Source of the DNA: Talpa occidentalis | Taxonomy: Eukaryota > Chordata > Mammalia > Eulipotyphla > Talpidae | DNA length: 64,000 bases | Direction: 5' to 3' | NCBI RefSeq assembly: GCF_014898055.3 | Contig: NW_023605083.1 | Location: 68,627,715-68,691,714 of the forward strand | Shown here: positions 1 through 11,375 of the stretch, piece after piece | Position numbering within the stretch: the stretch's first letter is position 1 | Layout: the number at the start of each line of letters is the position of its first letter | Position numbers and translations under genes: made by a program | The notes under the pieces: model-generated | The model's input: the letters and a program-made list of their open reading frames with translations, nothing else | Told to the model about the DNA's origin: nothing | Database searches by the model: none

Positions 1-59
1 GATCTATTGCTACAGGTCTCTGCAAATTGAGAAGGAGAAGAAGCAGACTGTTATTGTGA

Positions 60-335
60 AAGGGCCTCTGGTCTGAGAACCCAAATTCCTGTGTTCTAGT
101 TTCAATTCAGCTATATCCAGGGCTGTGACCTTAAGCTAGCCGCTCATAGGTCAGTGAAGCTAAAGAATAGAAAAGGCAAATCATTGGTTAAAAGTGCATG
201 CTTATGAAATCATGAAGAACATGAGCCACATGTTAGATGTGAGAGCTTGATTAGGCTATTAAATTTACAAAACCTCAGCATTCCATGAGTGAAATGGGGG
301 TGATAATAACAGCTGAATAAATAACTGTCTGTAAC
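60..335 (+). repeat. MIR SINE relic (degenerate)
   Basis: This stretch resembles a very old tRNA-derived MIR. Its first half has the 'gctgtgacctt' core-like motif near 120, and its second half (270-330) has the 'gaaatggggg-tgataataac' motif typical of the MIR core. The two halves are separated by about 80 bases of poorly matching sequence, so it may be an interrupted copy. The call rests on recall of the MIR consensus and not on alignment. Confidence 0.5.
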
Positions 336-402
336 TTCTTTTGTACATGTTCATTTTGATGTGAAAAAACTCCTCAAATACCCTGATTTAAACTCTACCT
401 AG

Positions 403-638
403 GGCCTCCCCTGGTGGAACGGTGGTTGAGCGCTGGGCTGTGAAGCTGCCTGCAGCCTCTGCAGCACCGGTTCGATCCCCGGCCGCCAATAAGTGTCCCA
501 CATGGTGCACAGACCTCTCCTGCCATGCCCACTGCTCCCCTCAACAGTGTATTTCATCAGTCTGCCTGTTCTGTCCCCACTCTAGTTCTGGTGAATTCTC
601 TCACCCTCCTGCGCTTCTGACTGTACCCAGTGCTTGCA

Positions 639-681
<43 letters not shown>

Positions 682-710
682 ATACATCTTAAAAAATAAA
701 AAAAAATGAA
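403..710 (+). repeat. tRNA-derived SINE, subgroup A (Rhin-1-like)
   Basis: The copy starts with the family head (ggcctcccctggtgg). A pol III A-box-like stretch (near 'ggtggttgagcgctgg') is followed by a B-box match, GGTTCGATCCC, at about 470-480. The body follows, then a long (AAAT)n tail and an A-rich end. It carries the subgroup A signature (gaattctctcac; gactgtacccagtgc). An imperfect 12-13 base target duplication (aactctacctag / aactctgtctag) flanks it at 391-402 and 712-723. Any open frame here is SINE sequence and does not encode a protein. Confidence 0.85.
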
Positions 711-794
711 AAACTCTGTCTAGCTAGCAATATGTGTGTGTTCGCATGCACACCTGTGTCTTCATATATATAGACCCACATACAGTAATTTTTA

Positions 795-1175
795 GTTGTT
801 ACTGGGTATGTATTTAATTGTGTCCTTCAAAAATATTGTGAAGTCCTAATCCCTGTGATGTTATTTTAGAATAAGATGACCATGTTAAAATAAAGTCACT
901 AGGTTAGACCCTTAGCAGATAAGACTGCTTTCCTTATATGAAAAAAAAAGAGGAGGGGTGATTTCTATACGGAAAAAGATTGTGTGAAGACACAGAGTAT
1001 CCATGTACAAAGCCAGGAACACCAGAAGCTGGAAGAGGCAAGGAAGAATCCTTCCCCTATCTTGATTTCTGACTTCTAGTCTTATGAGCTGTGAGACAAC
1101 ATATTTCTGATGATTTAAGACACCCAATTTGTGAAACTTTGTTGTAGCCGCCCCAAAAATCTAATGCACTATGCT
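795..1175 (+). mobile_element. MaLR LTR relic (MLT1-type)
   Basis: The order of motifs matches the MLT1 group of mammalian MaLR LTRs: 'attgtgtccttcaaaaatat' then 'gaagtcctaatcc', 'gtgaagaca', 'gccaggaacaccagaagctgg', 'cttgatttctgacttctag', 'gagctgtgaga' and 'acccaatttgtg'. It is heavily mutated and lacks internal retroviral sequence, as expected of an old solo LTR. The family is assigned from recalled consensus motifs. Exact ends are uncertain by about 20 bases. Confidence 0.75.
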
Positions 1176-1640
1176 AAAGATTACAATTTACACCCTTAAA
1201 TTTTCACTGAGAGTTTTTACTTTTAATTCTGTTAATTTATAAGTTATTGTGGCACTACTACAAGTAAAATATAAGTAACTTCAGGGTAAGTCCATTTAAC
1301 TCACTACCATCCTATAGGATTTAGTTTGTGTGTATATGTTTATATATATGTGTATGTATGTATTTACCTATATATTACATTTATTCACATAATAAATCAC
1401 TCATTTAAATGTTTTATATATATACACACATTTGTTGTAAATAAAAATTTAAGATAAAATATAGTATTTGATAATTACATCTGTCATTTCCATTTCCACT
1501 GCTATTTTCTTCCTCTTGAAAATTCAAATCCCCATCTGCTATTATTTCATCTCAGCCTGAAGAACTTCCTCTAAGATTCCTTTTGGTGTGGATTTTCTGG
1601 CATCAAATTATCTTAATTTCCTTCTATCTTAAAAATAATT
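1176..1640. other. AT-rich unassigned sequence
   Basis: This AT-rich sequence has a TA/TG-rich simple-sequence patch at about 1320-1440. I recognise no gene or repeat family in it. Confidence 0.5.
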
Positions 1641-1653
1641 TGTTTCACCTTTT

Positions 1654-1914
1654 GAAAAATATTTATTTAGTTATTTATACAAGAATCAGGTACAGGCCAG
1701 ATGTGCGGGAGGGTGAGGGGATTCACCAGAGACAGAGCAGGGAACAGAACAGGCAGATTGATGAAATACACTGCTGAGGGAAGCAGTGGGCAAGACAGGG
1801 GAGGTCTGCTGCACCATGTGGGACCCTCGCCGGCCGGCCGGGATCTAACCAGCGCTGCAGAGGCTGTGCACAGCTTCACAGTGCTGCACTCAATCGCCTG
1901 TGCAGGGGAGGCCC
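1654..1914 (-). repeat. tRNA-derived SINE, subgroup B
   Basis: The reverse complement reads as the family head, body and AAAT-type tail. The tail region shows the subgroup B signature (gaatcccctcac; ggcctgtacc). It is bounded by a direct repeat, tgtttcaccttt, at 1641-1652 and 1915-1926, which is the target-site duplication. A run of about 20 T follows the right-hand copy (from 1923). It lies outside the SINE and is not explained by it. Confidence 0.88.
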
Positions 1915-1944
1915 TGTTTCACCTTTTTTTTTTTTTTTTTTTTT

Positions 1945-3210
1945 GACAGCCATTTTTATTGAATTTAAGAGTCTAGATTTTAGGCTTGGTTGTTTTTCTT
2001 TTAAAACATTAAAAATACCATTTCATTGTTTCTAATAAGTAGTCAGTGACCATTCAGAATATGCTATTTTATGCTAGGTGTCTTATTTCTTGACTGTTAA
2101 AAACAATGTGTATTTACTTTTTATTTTAATGACAATCACATTGTACTTAAATATGGTTTCCTTTCTGTTTATTCTGCTTGCTATTCACTGGACTCTATGT
2201 CTTCAATTAATTTGGAAAGGAAAAGTGTTATTTCTTCAGATTTTTTCTTGTCCCAATTTCGCTCTTCTCATAAGAATCCAATTATATGTTTGTTGGATCA
2301 TTAGAGATTTCCCTAAGAGAATCCAGAGATTATATTTATATTCTTAATCTTTTCTCACATTTGATAATTTCTATTGATCTTCTTCACTACAATTCTGTTC
2401 TTATTCCTATCTTTTTATTTTGTATTTAATTTCAGATTTTACTATTTTAAATTATACAATTTCCAGTTGGGACTTCTTATAGTTCATATTTTTCTGTTAA
2501 CATGTTCTGTTTTTTCATTCATTATAATATATTCCCTTATGTCCTTGAACAGAGTTAATAGTAGCTATAAGTCTACATTTATCATCTTTTCTCTTTAACA
2601 TTAATTGTAATTTTCTATTTATTATGTTACTGTTAACTTTAGCTTGGATCCTGGACAGTTTCAATAATATGTTGCAAAGTGTCTAGATCATCTTATGGTT
2701 ATTTAAAAAGTATTGATTTTAATGTTTAACATTTTTGGGTTTAAGCTGGTAATTGAGATGTCTGAACTGAACTCAGCCTCCAGATTCTGAATCCTAATAT
2801 GTGTGTATTTATATCTATAGATATTAGATAGATAGATATATCTTTAGTTTGCTTGTTAGAGGTCTGATCAGTATGCCCATAGTTCAGGATTTAACTAAAT
2901 AATTTGGAAGATTTCTTATATAGACTATGTAGCTTCTCCCTCACTTTTTTCCTGTCCAGGGATTTCCCCCACACTTTCCAACTGTGTAGTTGTTCCAAAC
3001 TCTGCTGTATTATTGATTATTCAAGGCAGTAAACCTATGGGTTTTTATGCATGTTTTAGCCTCCCCATTGAAAAACATCTGGGGACATTTCTAAGCAAAA
3101 AGCCATACCAGGAAACTCATCTATTCCTATTCACTGCTATTACTTTCTCCCAGAATTCAATACCCCTCTCATATCATTGTTGTTGTTTCACTTAATTGTA
3201 TCTCCATGTA
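1945..3210. other. AT-rich unassigned sequence
   Basis: Long T-rich open stretches occur here (for example 2078-2598), but they give low-complexity hydrophobic translations with no family resemblance. A short GATA-type repeat lies at about 2815-2840. I see no gene. Confidence 0.5.
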
Positions 3211-3230
3211 GCTGATTTTTCTATTTTTTT

Positions 3231-3490
3231 AAAGATTTATTTATTTTTATACAAGAATCAGGGTACAGGCCAGATGTGTGGGAGGGTGAGAGGATTCACC
3301 TGAGACAGAGTGGGGAACAGAATAGGCAGACCAACTGAAATACACTGCTGAGGGGAGCACTGGGCGAGACAGGAGAGGTCTGCCTCGCCATGTTGGTATC
3401 TCCGCGGTTGGTGGGGATCGAACTGGTACTGCAGATGCTGCAGACAGCTTCATAGCACCGCGCTCAACTGCCTGTGCCACCAGGGAGGCC
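3231..3490 (-). repeat. tRNA-derived SINE, subgroup B
   Basis: The copy is complete on the minus strand: the AAAT tail complement lies at about 3231-3250 and the head complement (caccagggaggcc) at the right end. An imperfect direct repeat (ctgatttttctatttttt / ctgattttttcttattattt) flanks it at 3212-3230 and 3491-3510. The tail region carries the subgroup B signature (ggcctgtacc; gaatcctctcac). Confidence 0.87.
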
Positions 3491-3510
3491 CTGATTTTTT
3501 CTTATTATTT

Positions 3511-5844
3511 TTCTAGAGTTTGTAAGTGTCATCTAAGGAATGGTTTATCTCATAGGAACTACATATTGTTTACCAGAATTGAAATCCTGCCTTATCCTAG
3601 TAGTTTTAATGAAATAATATACATTTCTTCCTCTGACTTAATACTCCAGAGATGGCCAGATGGTTCTTTCCAGGGAGATTACTCAGGATCTACGCTTGTT
3701 TATTGAGTTTGCTCTTCTCAAAATACATATTTAATTTCTGGATCCAAGGATCAGCACATTGATTGCTATTCCCCAATCACAGAAAGTTAAGGGGAGTTAA
3801 AAGGAACAGTTTTGTTGTTGAAGGAGATGAACTAGAAATTGTAAAAATAATCTCCGCTTACATTTCATTATTCTAAGCCTATTTACATAGTGACAGCTAG
3901 TTATTAGTGAGTTTAAGAAATAAAGTTTGTTAGAGGACAGCAGTATACCTAGTTAAACTATGCTATGGAGAGGAAATCTAATATTAACAATGAGAACATT
4001 TGTATTCTGAGAGAAAATTTGTATTCTCTGTGCCACAAAACTCTGGCCTCTCATGTATCCTTGTACAATCTACATAATCACTGTCTGCCTATGGGGGAAT
4101 TTATTTAAGGGACATTCAAGCCAAGGCGCAGGATCTCTTCACATCCTATTTTGATAGAATTTGAGTCCAGGAACCTATTAATAAACATAAATTTTCTACC
4201 ATGCCCTATTCCTACTTTCTCACATGACCAATATACAGTCAGAGCGCAGGAACAGGATACGGTCGAAAATGAAAATGGAAAAAGAAAACATACAGCAGAT
4301 TATTCTGTGTAATACTGAAATAATACTTATCAGTAATTGCAAAAATACTGTCATCTTGCAGTGAAGAAATTTTCGTTTTTACACCCTTTTACTCTCTCAG
4401 AAAAACTAATTTGTTCACTTTCCTCTGTGACCAATGGCCTTATCTTCTGTATAATTTTTCCTTTTGTGATATTCCTTGTGATTATACATACAAGTAAAAT
4501 TGGAGAATATAACCTTGAATACTACCAATTGTTGCCACTTTTTCATCCTGGTAAAAATTTAGGGCCTAAGAGATTGATTTATGGGTTCAACAATTATTAT
4601 TATTTGCATGCTAATTGTTGGATTCATTAGTCCAAAAGTGATATATATATATATATATAAAATATATATATATGATATATATAAGAAATATACATATATT
4701 TCTTATACTCACTTATAGAAAAAAGTAATCAAGTAAATATAGACTAATGGCACAAAATGGAGAACCCAATGACTATAAACTAGATATCTAATCTATGCTT
4801 TATAGTAAATGACATGTTTATCATGTTTCTATTTCCACCAAGTAGTCCTTATGCTCATATTTTTTAGTCCTGTCATGGTCCTCAATTACTACTAGATTCT
4901 GTGATTGTTTTATGCCTGACTCTCTCAATTTATTGGCTCCTATCTTAAAGTCACTGAAACAGGTGAGCATATGTACAGAAATGTACAAGAATCACCTTTA
5001 ATCTGATTTTTGCTAATGGAAATGTCCTTGGTGACAATCTTATCTTAGGCTATTTAGGATACAGATGAGCTTCACTTTTCTTATGCTGAGGTCTCCAAGT
5101 TTCTAGACTGTCAATTTAGATTGCAGATTGTAGATAATGTAGGTGTACCTTATTCAATCAGCTGGAAAGCCTTAAAATCAGACTTGAGAATTTTCTCAAG
5201 AAAGAAAATTCCCCATATGGACAGCAGCTTCAGCTCATTCTCATGGATTCCTGATAGCCCTGACCTTCCTAATGGTCTGCCCTATAGGTTTTGGACTTTC
5301 TAGCCAGCTCCACCATTGTGTATAAACAGATTGTTTGCAATGGATCATTTGATACATTTCTATACATAGTTTTCTTTTTTTGGCTGAAAAAAATCCCTAA
5401 GAAATATAAACAAGGGAAGGTAACAAAATGTTCATGAACAAAGTGACAATAAAAGAAAGCCTACAGAAATGGAGCAATATACTCTGCTCATGAGTTAAAA
5501 TACTAAATATTTAAGAATTTGTTGAAATTCATGTTCTGTTTCAATACAAAACTCAATTTAGAATGGTGTCAAACTGAAACTAAATTTGTATAGGTAAGCA
5601 AAGGAGCTAAAACAGTATTTTTTTTAAAAAAGGACACGGTGACTTACAGTACCAAGTTTTTAGACTTACCTGATTTTATTGCTTAAGCTTTAGCTGCTTT
5701 AATCAAATGAATATGATATTTGTGAAAGAATATAGACATGGGCCAATGGAACATTACTGTTCAAATATATCATTTCACTTAAGGGAAAAATTGTTTTAAT
5801 TTATTTTCAACATATTTGTAAAGAAAGAAAATAAAAATTTATTT
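3511..5844. other. AT-rich unassigned sequence with an (AT)n tract
   Basis: I recognise no gene or repeat family. An (AT)n tract at 4640-4683 runs into a 10-base inverted repeat at 4681-4706 (arms ataagaaata / tatttcttat). The open frames (for example 4337-4630) are short and without family resemblance. Confidence 0.5.
4640..4706. repeat. (AT)n microsatellite with adjoining inverted repeat
   Basis: About 44 bases of near-pure AT dinucleotide are followed by arms ataagaaata (4681-4690) and tatttcttat (4697-4706) around a 6-base centre. The arms are exact reverse complements. Confidence 0.9.
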
Positions 5845-7040
5845 CCTCAAATGATGCTATGAAAATGGGATATCCATATGCAAAAGATAAAAATAGCTAA
5901 ATCCTTATCTCATAACATATTTAAAAGAAAACAACTCAAAATTGATCAGACCTGAAAACATCAGAAGAAATATTGGAGAGTATTTTTTTTAATTAATAAA
6001 TTTTATTTTTATATTCCCCATACAATTGCAATCCCCCCATTCTGACCCAAATCCCTCCCCTCCCGCCCCCCACCCCCAAAAAAGTGTCTCTGGTTCATAG
6101 TTTTTGTTGATTTTGATTTTCACTTTCTTATAGTTATTCATTTTCCTGGTCCCTTATTTAAGTTTTCTAGATCCCTGCTATGAGTGAGACCATCCGGTAT
6201 TTTTCTTTTTCTTTTCGGCTTATTTCACTGAGCATGATATTTTTGATCTTGGATTCAGGAAAAATTTGTTAAACAGTACACAAAAACATAAGCTGTGAAA
6301 GAAAAAAAATAAATCAGCAATATTTAAAACAGCTCTTCCAAAGATAACTGTTAAATAAAAATTCAAGTCTTAGAATGATGGAAATTATTTTTAATACGTA
6401 TATTTAATAAAGGCCTGTTATTCCAAATATGCAAGGAATTATTTCAATGTTAATAAAATAAGTGACCCAATTTAACAAAAATCAACAAAGGATTTGAAGT
6501 TACTTTACCAATGGTAAGAGGCAGATAACAAGCAAATGTATGAAATGTGATAAATAACTTCATTCATTAGGAAAATTCAATTTGGAACGCAATAAACAAC
6601 TACTACACATCTAGTAAAACAACCAGGATAAATGAAAATTGACAAAAGTAGGTCGTCAGGAAGATGAGGAGCACTTAGAACTCTTATGCTGATAGGAATT
6701 CAAAATGGTACAAATACTCTGGGAAAACATGATGCTTTGGAAATTAAATATATACTTACAGCATGACTTAGCAATGCAGTTACCCCAAGAAATGAAGATG
6801 TGACTTCACAGAAAAATGTGTGCATAGCTATTTCTAACAGTTCTATTCATTATCACAAAAACTAGAAATAACCAAATTTCCATCAATGAAAATATTCTAT
6901 TATTTTTGGTCGTGATAATAGCTATAAAGTCTGCATAAACCTGCCAAAGTCCACACAACCATACTCACTGCACTTATATGATGTATACTTATGGCACTAA
7001 ATTATATTTCAATAAATCTGATTTTCAAAAATCAATCCCA
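5845..7040 (+). mobile_element. Old L1 3' region (ORF2 end and 3' UTR), split
   Basis: Degenerate LINE-1 sequence runs on the plus strand. It starts in the ORF2 C-terminal coding region ('ccatatgcaaaagataaaaat') and proceeds through the usual late ORF2 landmarks: 'aaaatggtacaaatactctgg', 'cagttaccccaagaaatgaa', and the conserved 'attcattatcacaaaaactagaaataacc' segment near 6845. It ends near 7035. It is interrupted at 5981-6237 by a younger L1 3' end in the opposite orientation. Reading across that insertion restores a continuous match ('gagtatttttgatcttgg'). Confidence 0.7.
5981..6237 (-). mobile_element. Young L1 3' end, 5'-truncated, nested in older L1
   Basis: It is the reverse complement of the last ~250 bases of the same L1 subfamily as the element at 44431-49640. 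It has an A-rich tail complement at the left, then 'atattccccatacaattgcaa', a C-rich tract (complement of the G-rich 3' UTR) and the end of ORF2 at the right ('ttcactgagcatgat'). It is truncated about 260 bases from its 3' end, the common outcome of target-primed reverse transcription. A short T-rich direct repeat at its edges is a possible target duplication. Confidence 0.85.
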
Positions 7041-7044
7041 GATT

Positions 7045-8040
7045 AAATCTTTAAATGTGAAAGTCAAAGCTTTAAATTTTCCTATATGAATATCTCAATG
7101 ACTTTTGCTAGTGAATAGTGATTTAAAGATTTATTTATTTATTTATACAAGAACCTGGGTACAGGCCAGTTTCGAGGGAGGGTGAGAGGATTCACCAGAG
7201 ACAGAGCAGGGAACAGAACAGGCAGACTGACGAAATACACTGCTGAGGGGAGCAGCAGGCATGACAGGAGAGGTTTGCCAAGCCATGTGGGACCCTCGCC
7301 GGCTGGCTGGGCTCAAACCAGCACTGCAGAGGCTGTGCTCAATTGCCTGTGCCACCAGGGGAGGCCCTGAATAGTGATTTAAACAAGTCCTAATCAGCAT
7401 TACTTAAAAGAAAAGACTTATTATTTGATCACGTTAAATTCTCACTTAATTTAAATTCATTTAAATTCTCAATTAAAATTAAGACTTCCCTGTTATCAGA
7501 AGATGCCATAAATTTGAGAGAAACCACAAACTGGAAGAAAATATCTGTTGAAGATAGTATCTTGAATACATAAACTATCTCATAAATCATTAAAAAAAGA
7601 CAACAGTAAAACAAAACATGAGAAAGCATTTCATGAAATAGGAAAAAAAAATAATGTGAGATAGTAAGCTTAGGTAAAGATGCCCATCTTCAGTAATCAG
7701 AACCTGCAAAATAATAACCACAGAGAGACAATTTTATACCCATTATTTTAGTATTGTAAAGAATATAGATCAATGGTAATATATATGCATTTTTGGTGGA
7801 AATGCAATAGATATAAAACTCCTTGAAAAACAATTAGACATTGTCTTGTAAAATTGAGCCTGCAAAAATTCAACTATCCTGACACTCCAGTCCTAGATAA
7901 ATATATCTAAGATGAACTATTACATAGCTGCTCACAAAGAACATAAGTGAATATTAGAAACGTGATACTGAAGGGGAAAAAAGTTGTGAAAAATGACAAA
8001 GAATAATACAACTTGTGATATAAGCATATTCAGCTACTTC
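7045..8040 (+). mobile_element. Old L1 ORF2 fragment, split by a SINE
   Basis: Degenerate plus-strand L1 ORF2 sequence runs from 'agattaaatctttaaatgtgaaag' through 'caaactggaagaaaatatctg' (near 7529), a landmark of the ORF2 C-terminal third, to about 8040. Frames are destroyed throughout. The SINE at 7128-7367 interrupts it, and its 16-base target duplication shows the L1 was continuous before that insertion. The age class (L1M-like) is inferred from divergence. Confidence 0.65.
7128..7367 (-). repeat. tRNA-derived SINE, subgroup B
   Basis: This is a complete minus-strand copy with the (AAAT)n tail complement at the left and the head complement (gccaccaggggaggccc) at the right. It is flanked by an exact 16-base direct repeat, tgaatagtgatttaaa, at 7112-7127 and 7368-7383. 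It inserted into an old L1 fragment. The tail region has the ggcctgtaccc signature of subgroup B. Confidence 0.93.
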
Positions 8041-8169
8041 CACTTTTTGAAAATTCTTTATGACACTTCAGTTTTACTATAGACCTACCTTAGTACCTGC
8101 TTCTGCTAACTGAAAAAAAAAAAAAATCCAAAGAGAATTGTTTTCACAAAAAGTAAAAAGCAAAAACTA

Positions 8170-8800
8170 ACTTTAGCATTTTTTCCAAGTAGCCACTAGA
8201 GTGGCAGCACACCCCAAGCAACCTAGAGAGGGACCCCACCAAACTCCTTCCGGGGAACTATACCCAGACTCACACTGTCATGGCTTTGAACTTGCCTGTG
8301 AGTATCCCTGCCTTATCTGCTTTATTTTGTGTATCCATTTGCAAGATATGTCATAGTGAATCAGAAAAGCTTAAGTAATCTGGTGCAGGTGTTATGCTTA
8401 GTGTAAAATTACTGGTAATTGTTTATTTAGATCACCATGAATGAACTTGACCTCGACCTCAGCCTTGGACCACTCAACCTAACACACTATCCTCAACCTC
8501 TCAGCTTTCCAGTGTGCCTGCTGCCTTTCCCATTCTGGTGAGTGAAACTACACTACACCTATCATGTCTCCACTTCACACAGACATTGTGTATATCACAT
8601 CATTCCTGCTTTTGCTGGGTGTTGGTGTTTACAGTAGATTGTATGTGTTGTTTGGCAGGCACATTTTGGATCTGGGAGCCTTGAAAAGTTTTTCTACATA
8701 AATTAATGGTAATTACTTCTTTACTTCATGCCATTTTGGTTTAGAAAAGTTTCCATAGGATGTTCTGTTTCTGGACAGTAAAAATTCTGCATAGCAGCAG
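8170..8800 (+). mobile_element. Possible Tigger-like DNA transposon relic
   Basis: The right part ('gttggtgtttacagtagattg', 'taaattaatggtaattacttc', 'gccattttggtttagaaaagtttccatagga') resembles the 3' portion of TcMar-Tigger elements as I recall them. The left part has no motif I can place. No intact terminal repeats or transposase frame are visible. Family and borders are tentative. Confidence 0.4.
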
Positions 8801-11240
8801 TGTAGAAATGAAAGTAATAAGTGTTGCACACATCATTCAGGATAATGACTACTGTGGAGTGCAGAAGAGGGAGGGAGGTGAGTTCAAGATGAAACACACA
8901 GTTAACTTCAGTAATTTGGGGAATGTGTTATTTTTTAAGTCTGACAGAATGTTCCTGAGTATTGTTTTTATATTGCTTTATAATTGCATGTCTTACCAAT
9001 ATTCTTTAGTAGTTACTAAGTGACACATAATTTTAAAAATAAGTGAACAATGTGATGAATTGATTGGATATATTAATGAGGTGTAAGGATTGCTGGAGTT
9101 GAGTTAACTAAGACATATGAACTGGGATTGTAGAGGCAAGAGCCGGAGAGTGGGATGTTGACCATATAGATTTCAAAACTGAAGTGGGTTTTGGTGCTGA
9201 TAAGATCCAGGGTACATTCTTTTTGCAGGGACATTAAAGGATGGCAGAGAAGATCGTGGGAGCTGAGGAAGTTTATGATCAAAGAGGTTAAGATACTGAA
9301 TGGAGTGACATAGATGCTGAAAGTACCCAAAATAATGAAAGCATCAGAGCTTGGGGACAGCAGTGAGCAAGGAGCTGAGGTGTAAGTGAAGAAAGTGGAG
9401 TGGTACTGCATCACATTAACAAGTGGCACCGGTCTTGATCAATAAGTGTTAAACATTTCAAGAAGGTAACAAGCAGAGCACAAAAGCAAGCATCGGGCCT
9501 TCCGAGCACAAAGTCCCGTGTGACTGCAGTCTGTACCCCCAGGAAGCTGACCCTGGCCACAAGGGAAAATAACACACAGTGAAGTGTCTGATCATAGGCG
9601 GTAAAAGAATCATTCTTGAAAGAGGAGGGAAAGGGGGGACTTGAAATTGGAGTGGGCAGAGAGAGGACACTTATCCACATCCAAGCACTCCATGAAATAC
9701 CTGTGGGAGAAAGAGGAGACTGCGCTCGAGGGGGAGCAGCTGTGTCCAAACATCAGTTAGAAACGAAGGTGAAACATTCAAGAGACATTCAGGGCTGAAA
9801 GGAAATATGCTTGACCCACCATGTACCTAAAAGGTCTGGAAGTCTGGAGAGGAATGGTAAGTGGATGAAGTCAGTGATCCAGAGAACATGAGGTGTTCAT
9901 GTGATAATGGGCATGTGCTTTGAACTTCTGATGTTGAACAAACTGGATGCAAAGCTTTAAGTGATTGAATCTGAGAAGGAAAAACAGTGAGACAGTAAAC
10001 TTCTGTTGTTTCAGCCCCCACTCACAGTCTGGGGTATTTCGTGGTAGCAGCCTGAGCACACTTGACAGTGGGTCATCGTTTTAAATTTAAGTCCCTATTA
10101 TTTCCCAGCCTTGAAGGTGAGCCCAGTATAAGCACCAGAGGGCAGACTGGGAGGGACTCTTGAAAAGTGACTTTCTTAAGGAGCTTAGTGAGCTGCGGTG
10201 GCTTTGGAAGGATGTGTGAGGTGTTTTTGCTTGAGGTGTTGATCAGGCAGGGAGAAAAGATTTCTGGGTCCCTTCATGTTCATTCCTGGGGTAAAGGGAT
10301 GCATTCTTCCAATACCAATGTGAAAATTAGGGCTACTGTTTGTGCCTCTGTTAGATGTGTTCTCTCACAGCCACAGGGCTCATGAGGACCTGTATATCTG
10401 CTTTTGTATACAGTTGTCATGGCAACATCATTGTGGGAACAAGGGCAAGGCAATTGCTTTAGGTAGCCACAAGAAGAACCAGCTGACAATCTGAAGAAAT
10501 CTGTTGTTTTGCTCAACAGAAAGATGCTTGTATGTTGAGGTTCCCTGTGGTTCCTGCTCAGTGGTCTTAATTGTGCTTCTTGGGTTCAACAGAAATACAT
10601 CCATGTCTCAGTCAGTGGCAGCATCACAGATGTTGCAGGGCCCTGGGGCTCCTTGAGATCTCCGCTGTTCCCGGTGAGTGAAAGTTCCCTGGCCCCTCTA
10701 GGGAAACATGTTTGCAATGGTATCCTGTGCCTTCAGCAAAGACCTTCACACCTACTCCAGTCCTGCTCTGCAGCAATGCCCCATCCTCTGCCATGGGGAG
10801 GCCCTTGGAGTTTTCATACCAAATATGGTAACATATTTGTCTGAAGACATATCTGTCTGCAGCTCTTATGTGCCTGGTTATTGCCCCCTGAAGGAAGTGG
10901 CCTGCTCTGTATTCTGCTTGCCTCTCCAGCCTCACATGTATTTGAATCTGACTGGTCTACACTGAGCATCTGATGTGAGGATTTACTGTATATCTGAAAA
11001 TGACTGGGGAACTTTTCTCCCCTACTTTTCTCTCTCACTGCCAAGCCTTTATGCCTGCTGTTGTTTCTAGCTAGAACATATAGCTTTATGCTACTCTTTC
11101 CCACCCACACCCACCCAACACACACACACACACACAGTATTTACTTTATCAGGCTGTCTCCATTTACCATGTGGGTGTCATTGGCTTTTAAGAAATATTT
11201 AAGTGCTTTTTCATGAGTAACGTGTAATATCACGTTTCAT
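8801..11240. other. Unassigned sequence of near-balanced composition
   Basis: This stretch is less AT-rich than its surroundings. 9030-9800 is purine-rich on the plus strand. Open frames of about 100-118 codons occur (for example 9073-9429, 9411-9749 and 10814-11131, all minus), but none shows a recognisable domain, and each overlaps competing frames. It may be a degraded LTR or L2 element. I do not assign it. Confidence 0.4.
11102..11138. repeat. (CA)n microsatellite
   Basis: CACCC-type units lead into a pure CA run ending at about 11137. Confidence 0.9.
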
Positions 11241-11249
11241 AATTTCTTC

Positions 11250-11375
11250 TTATTTCCCTTAGAAGACAAGCTCATAAGCTCATTGAAGGCAGCATTTATT
11301 TCTTTCTTAGAGATTATTTCATGGTTCAAAAAGATTTAATGTATTTGGAACAGGTTAAATGCTTAACAAATAACT
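11250..11375 (+). mobile_element. L2 3'-end relic
   Basis: The motif order 'agaagacaagctcataagctc-attgaaggcag' then 'gaacaggttaaatgcttaac' follows the L2 3' end pattern (size of decline, 'gcctggcacatagtaggtgctca'). It is strongly diverged. Confidence 0.45.

Noticed and set aside
403..710. tRNA gene suggested by the pol III A and B boxes
   Set aside because: The boxes belong to a dispersed SINE with target duplication and AAAT tail. No cloverleaf beyond the tRNA-like head is expected to be functional.
9073..9749. Two overlapping minus-strand frames of 112-118 codons as possible exons
   Set aside because: There is no recognisable domain, the frames compete, and the region looks like old transposon sequence.
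10620..10965. Possible exon with splice-like ends (several overlapping frames, GC-balanced)
   Set aside because: Frames on both strands are open over the same region and give no recognisable protein. No clear reading favours one.
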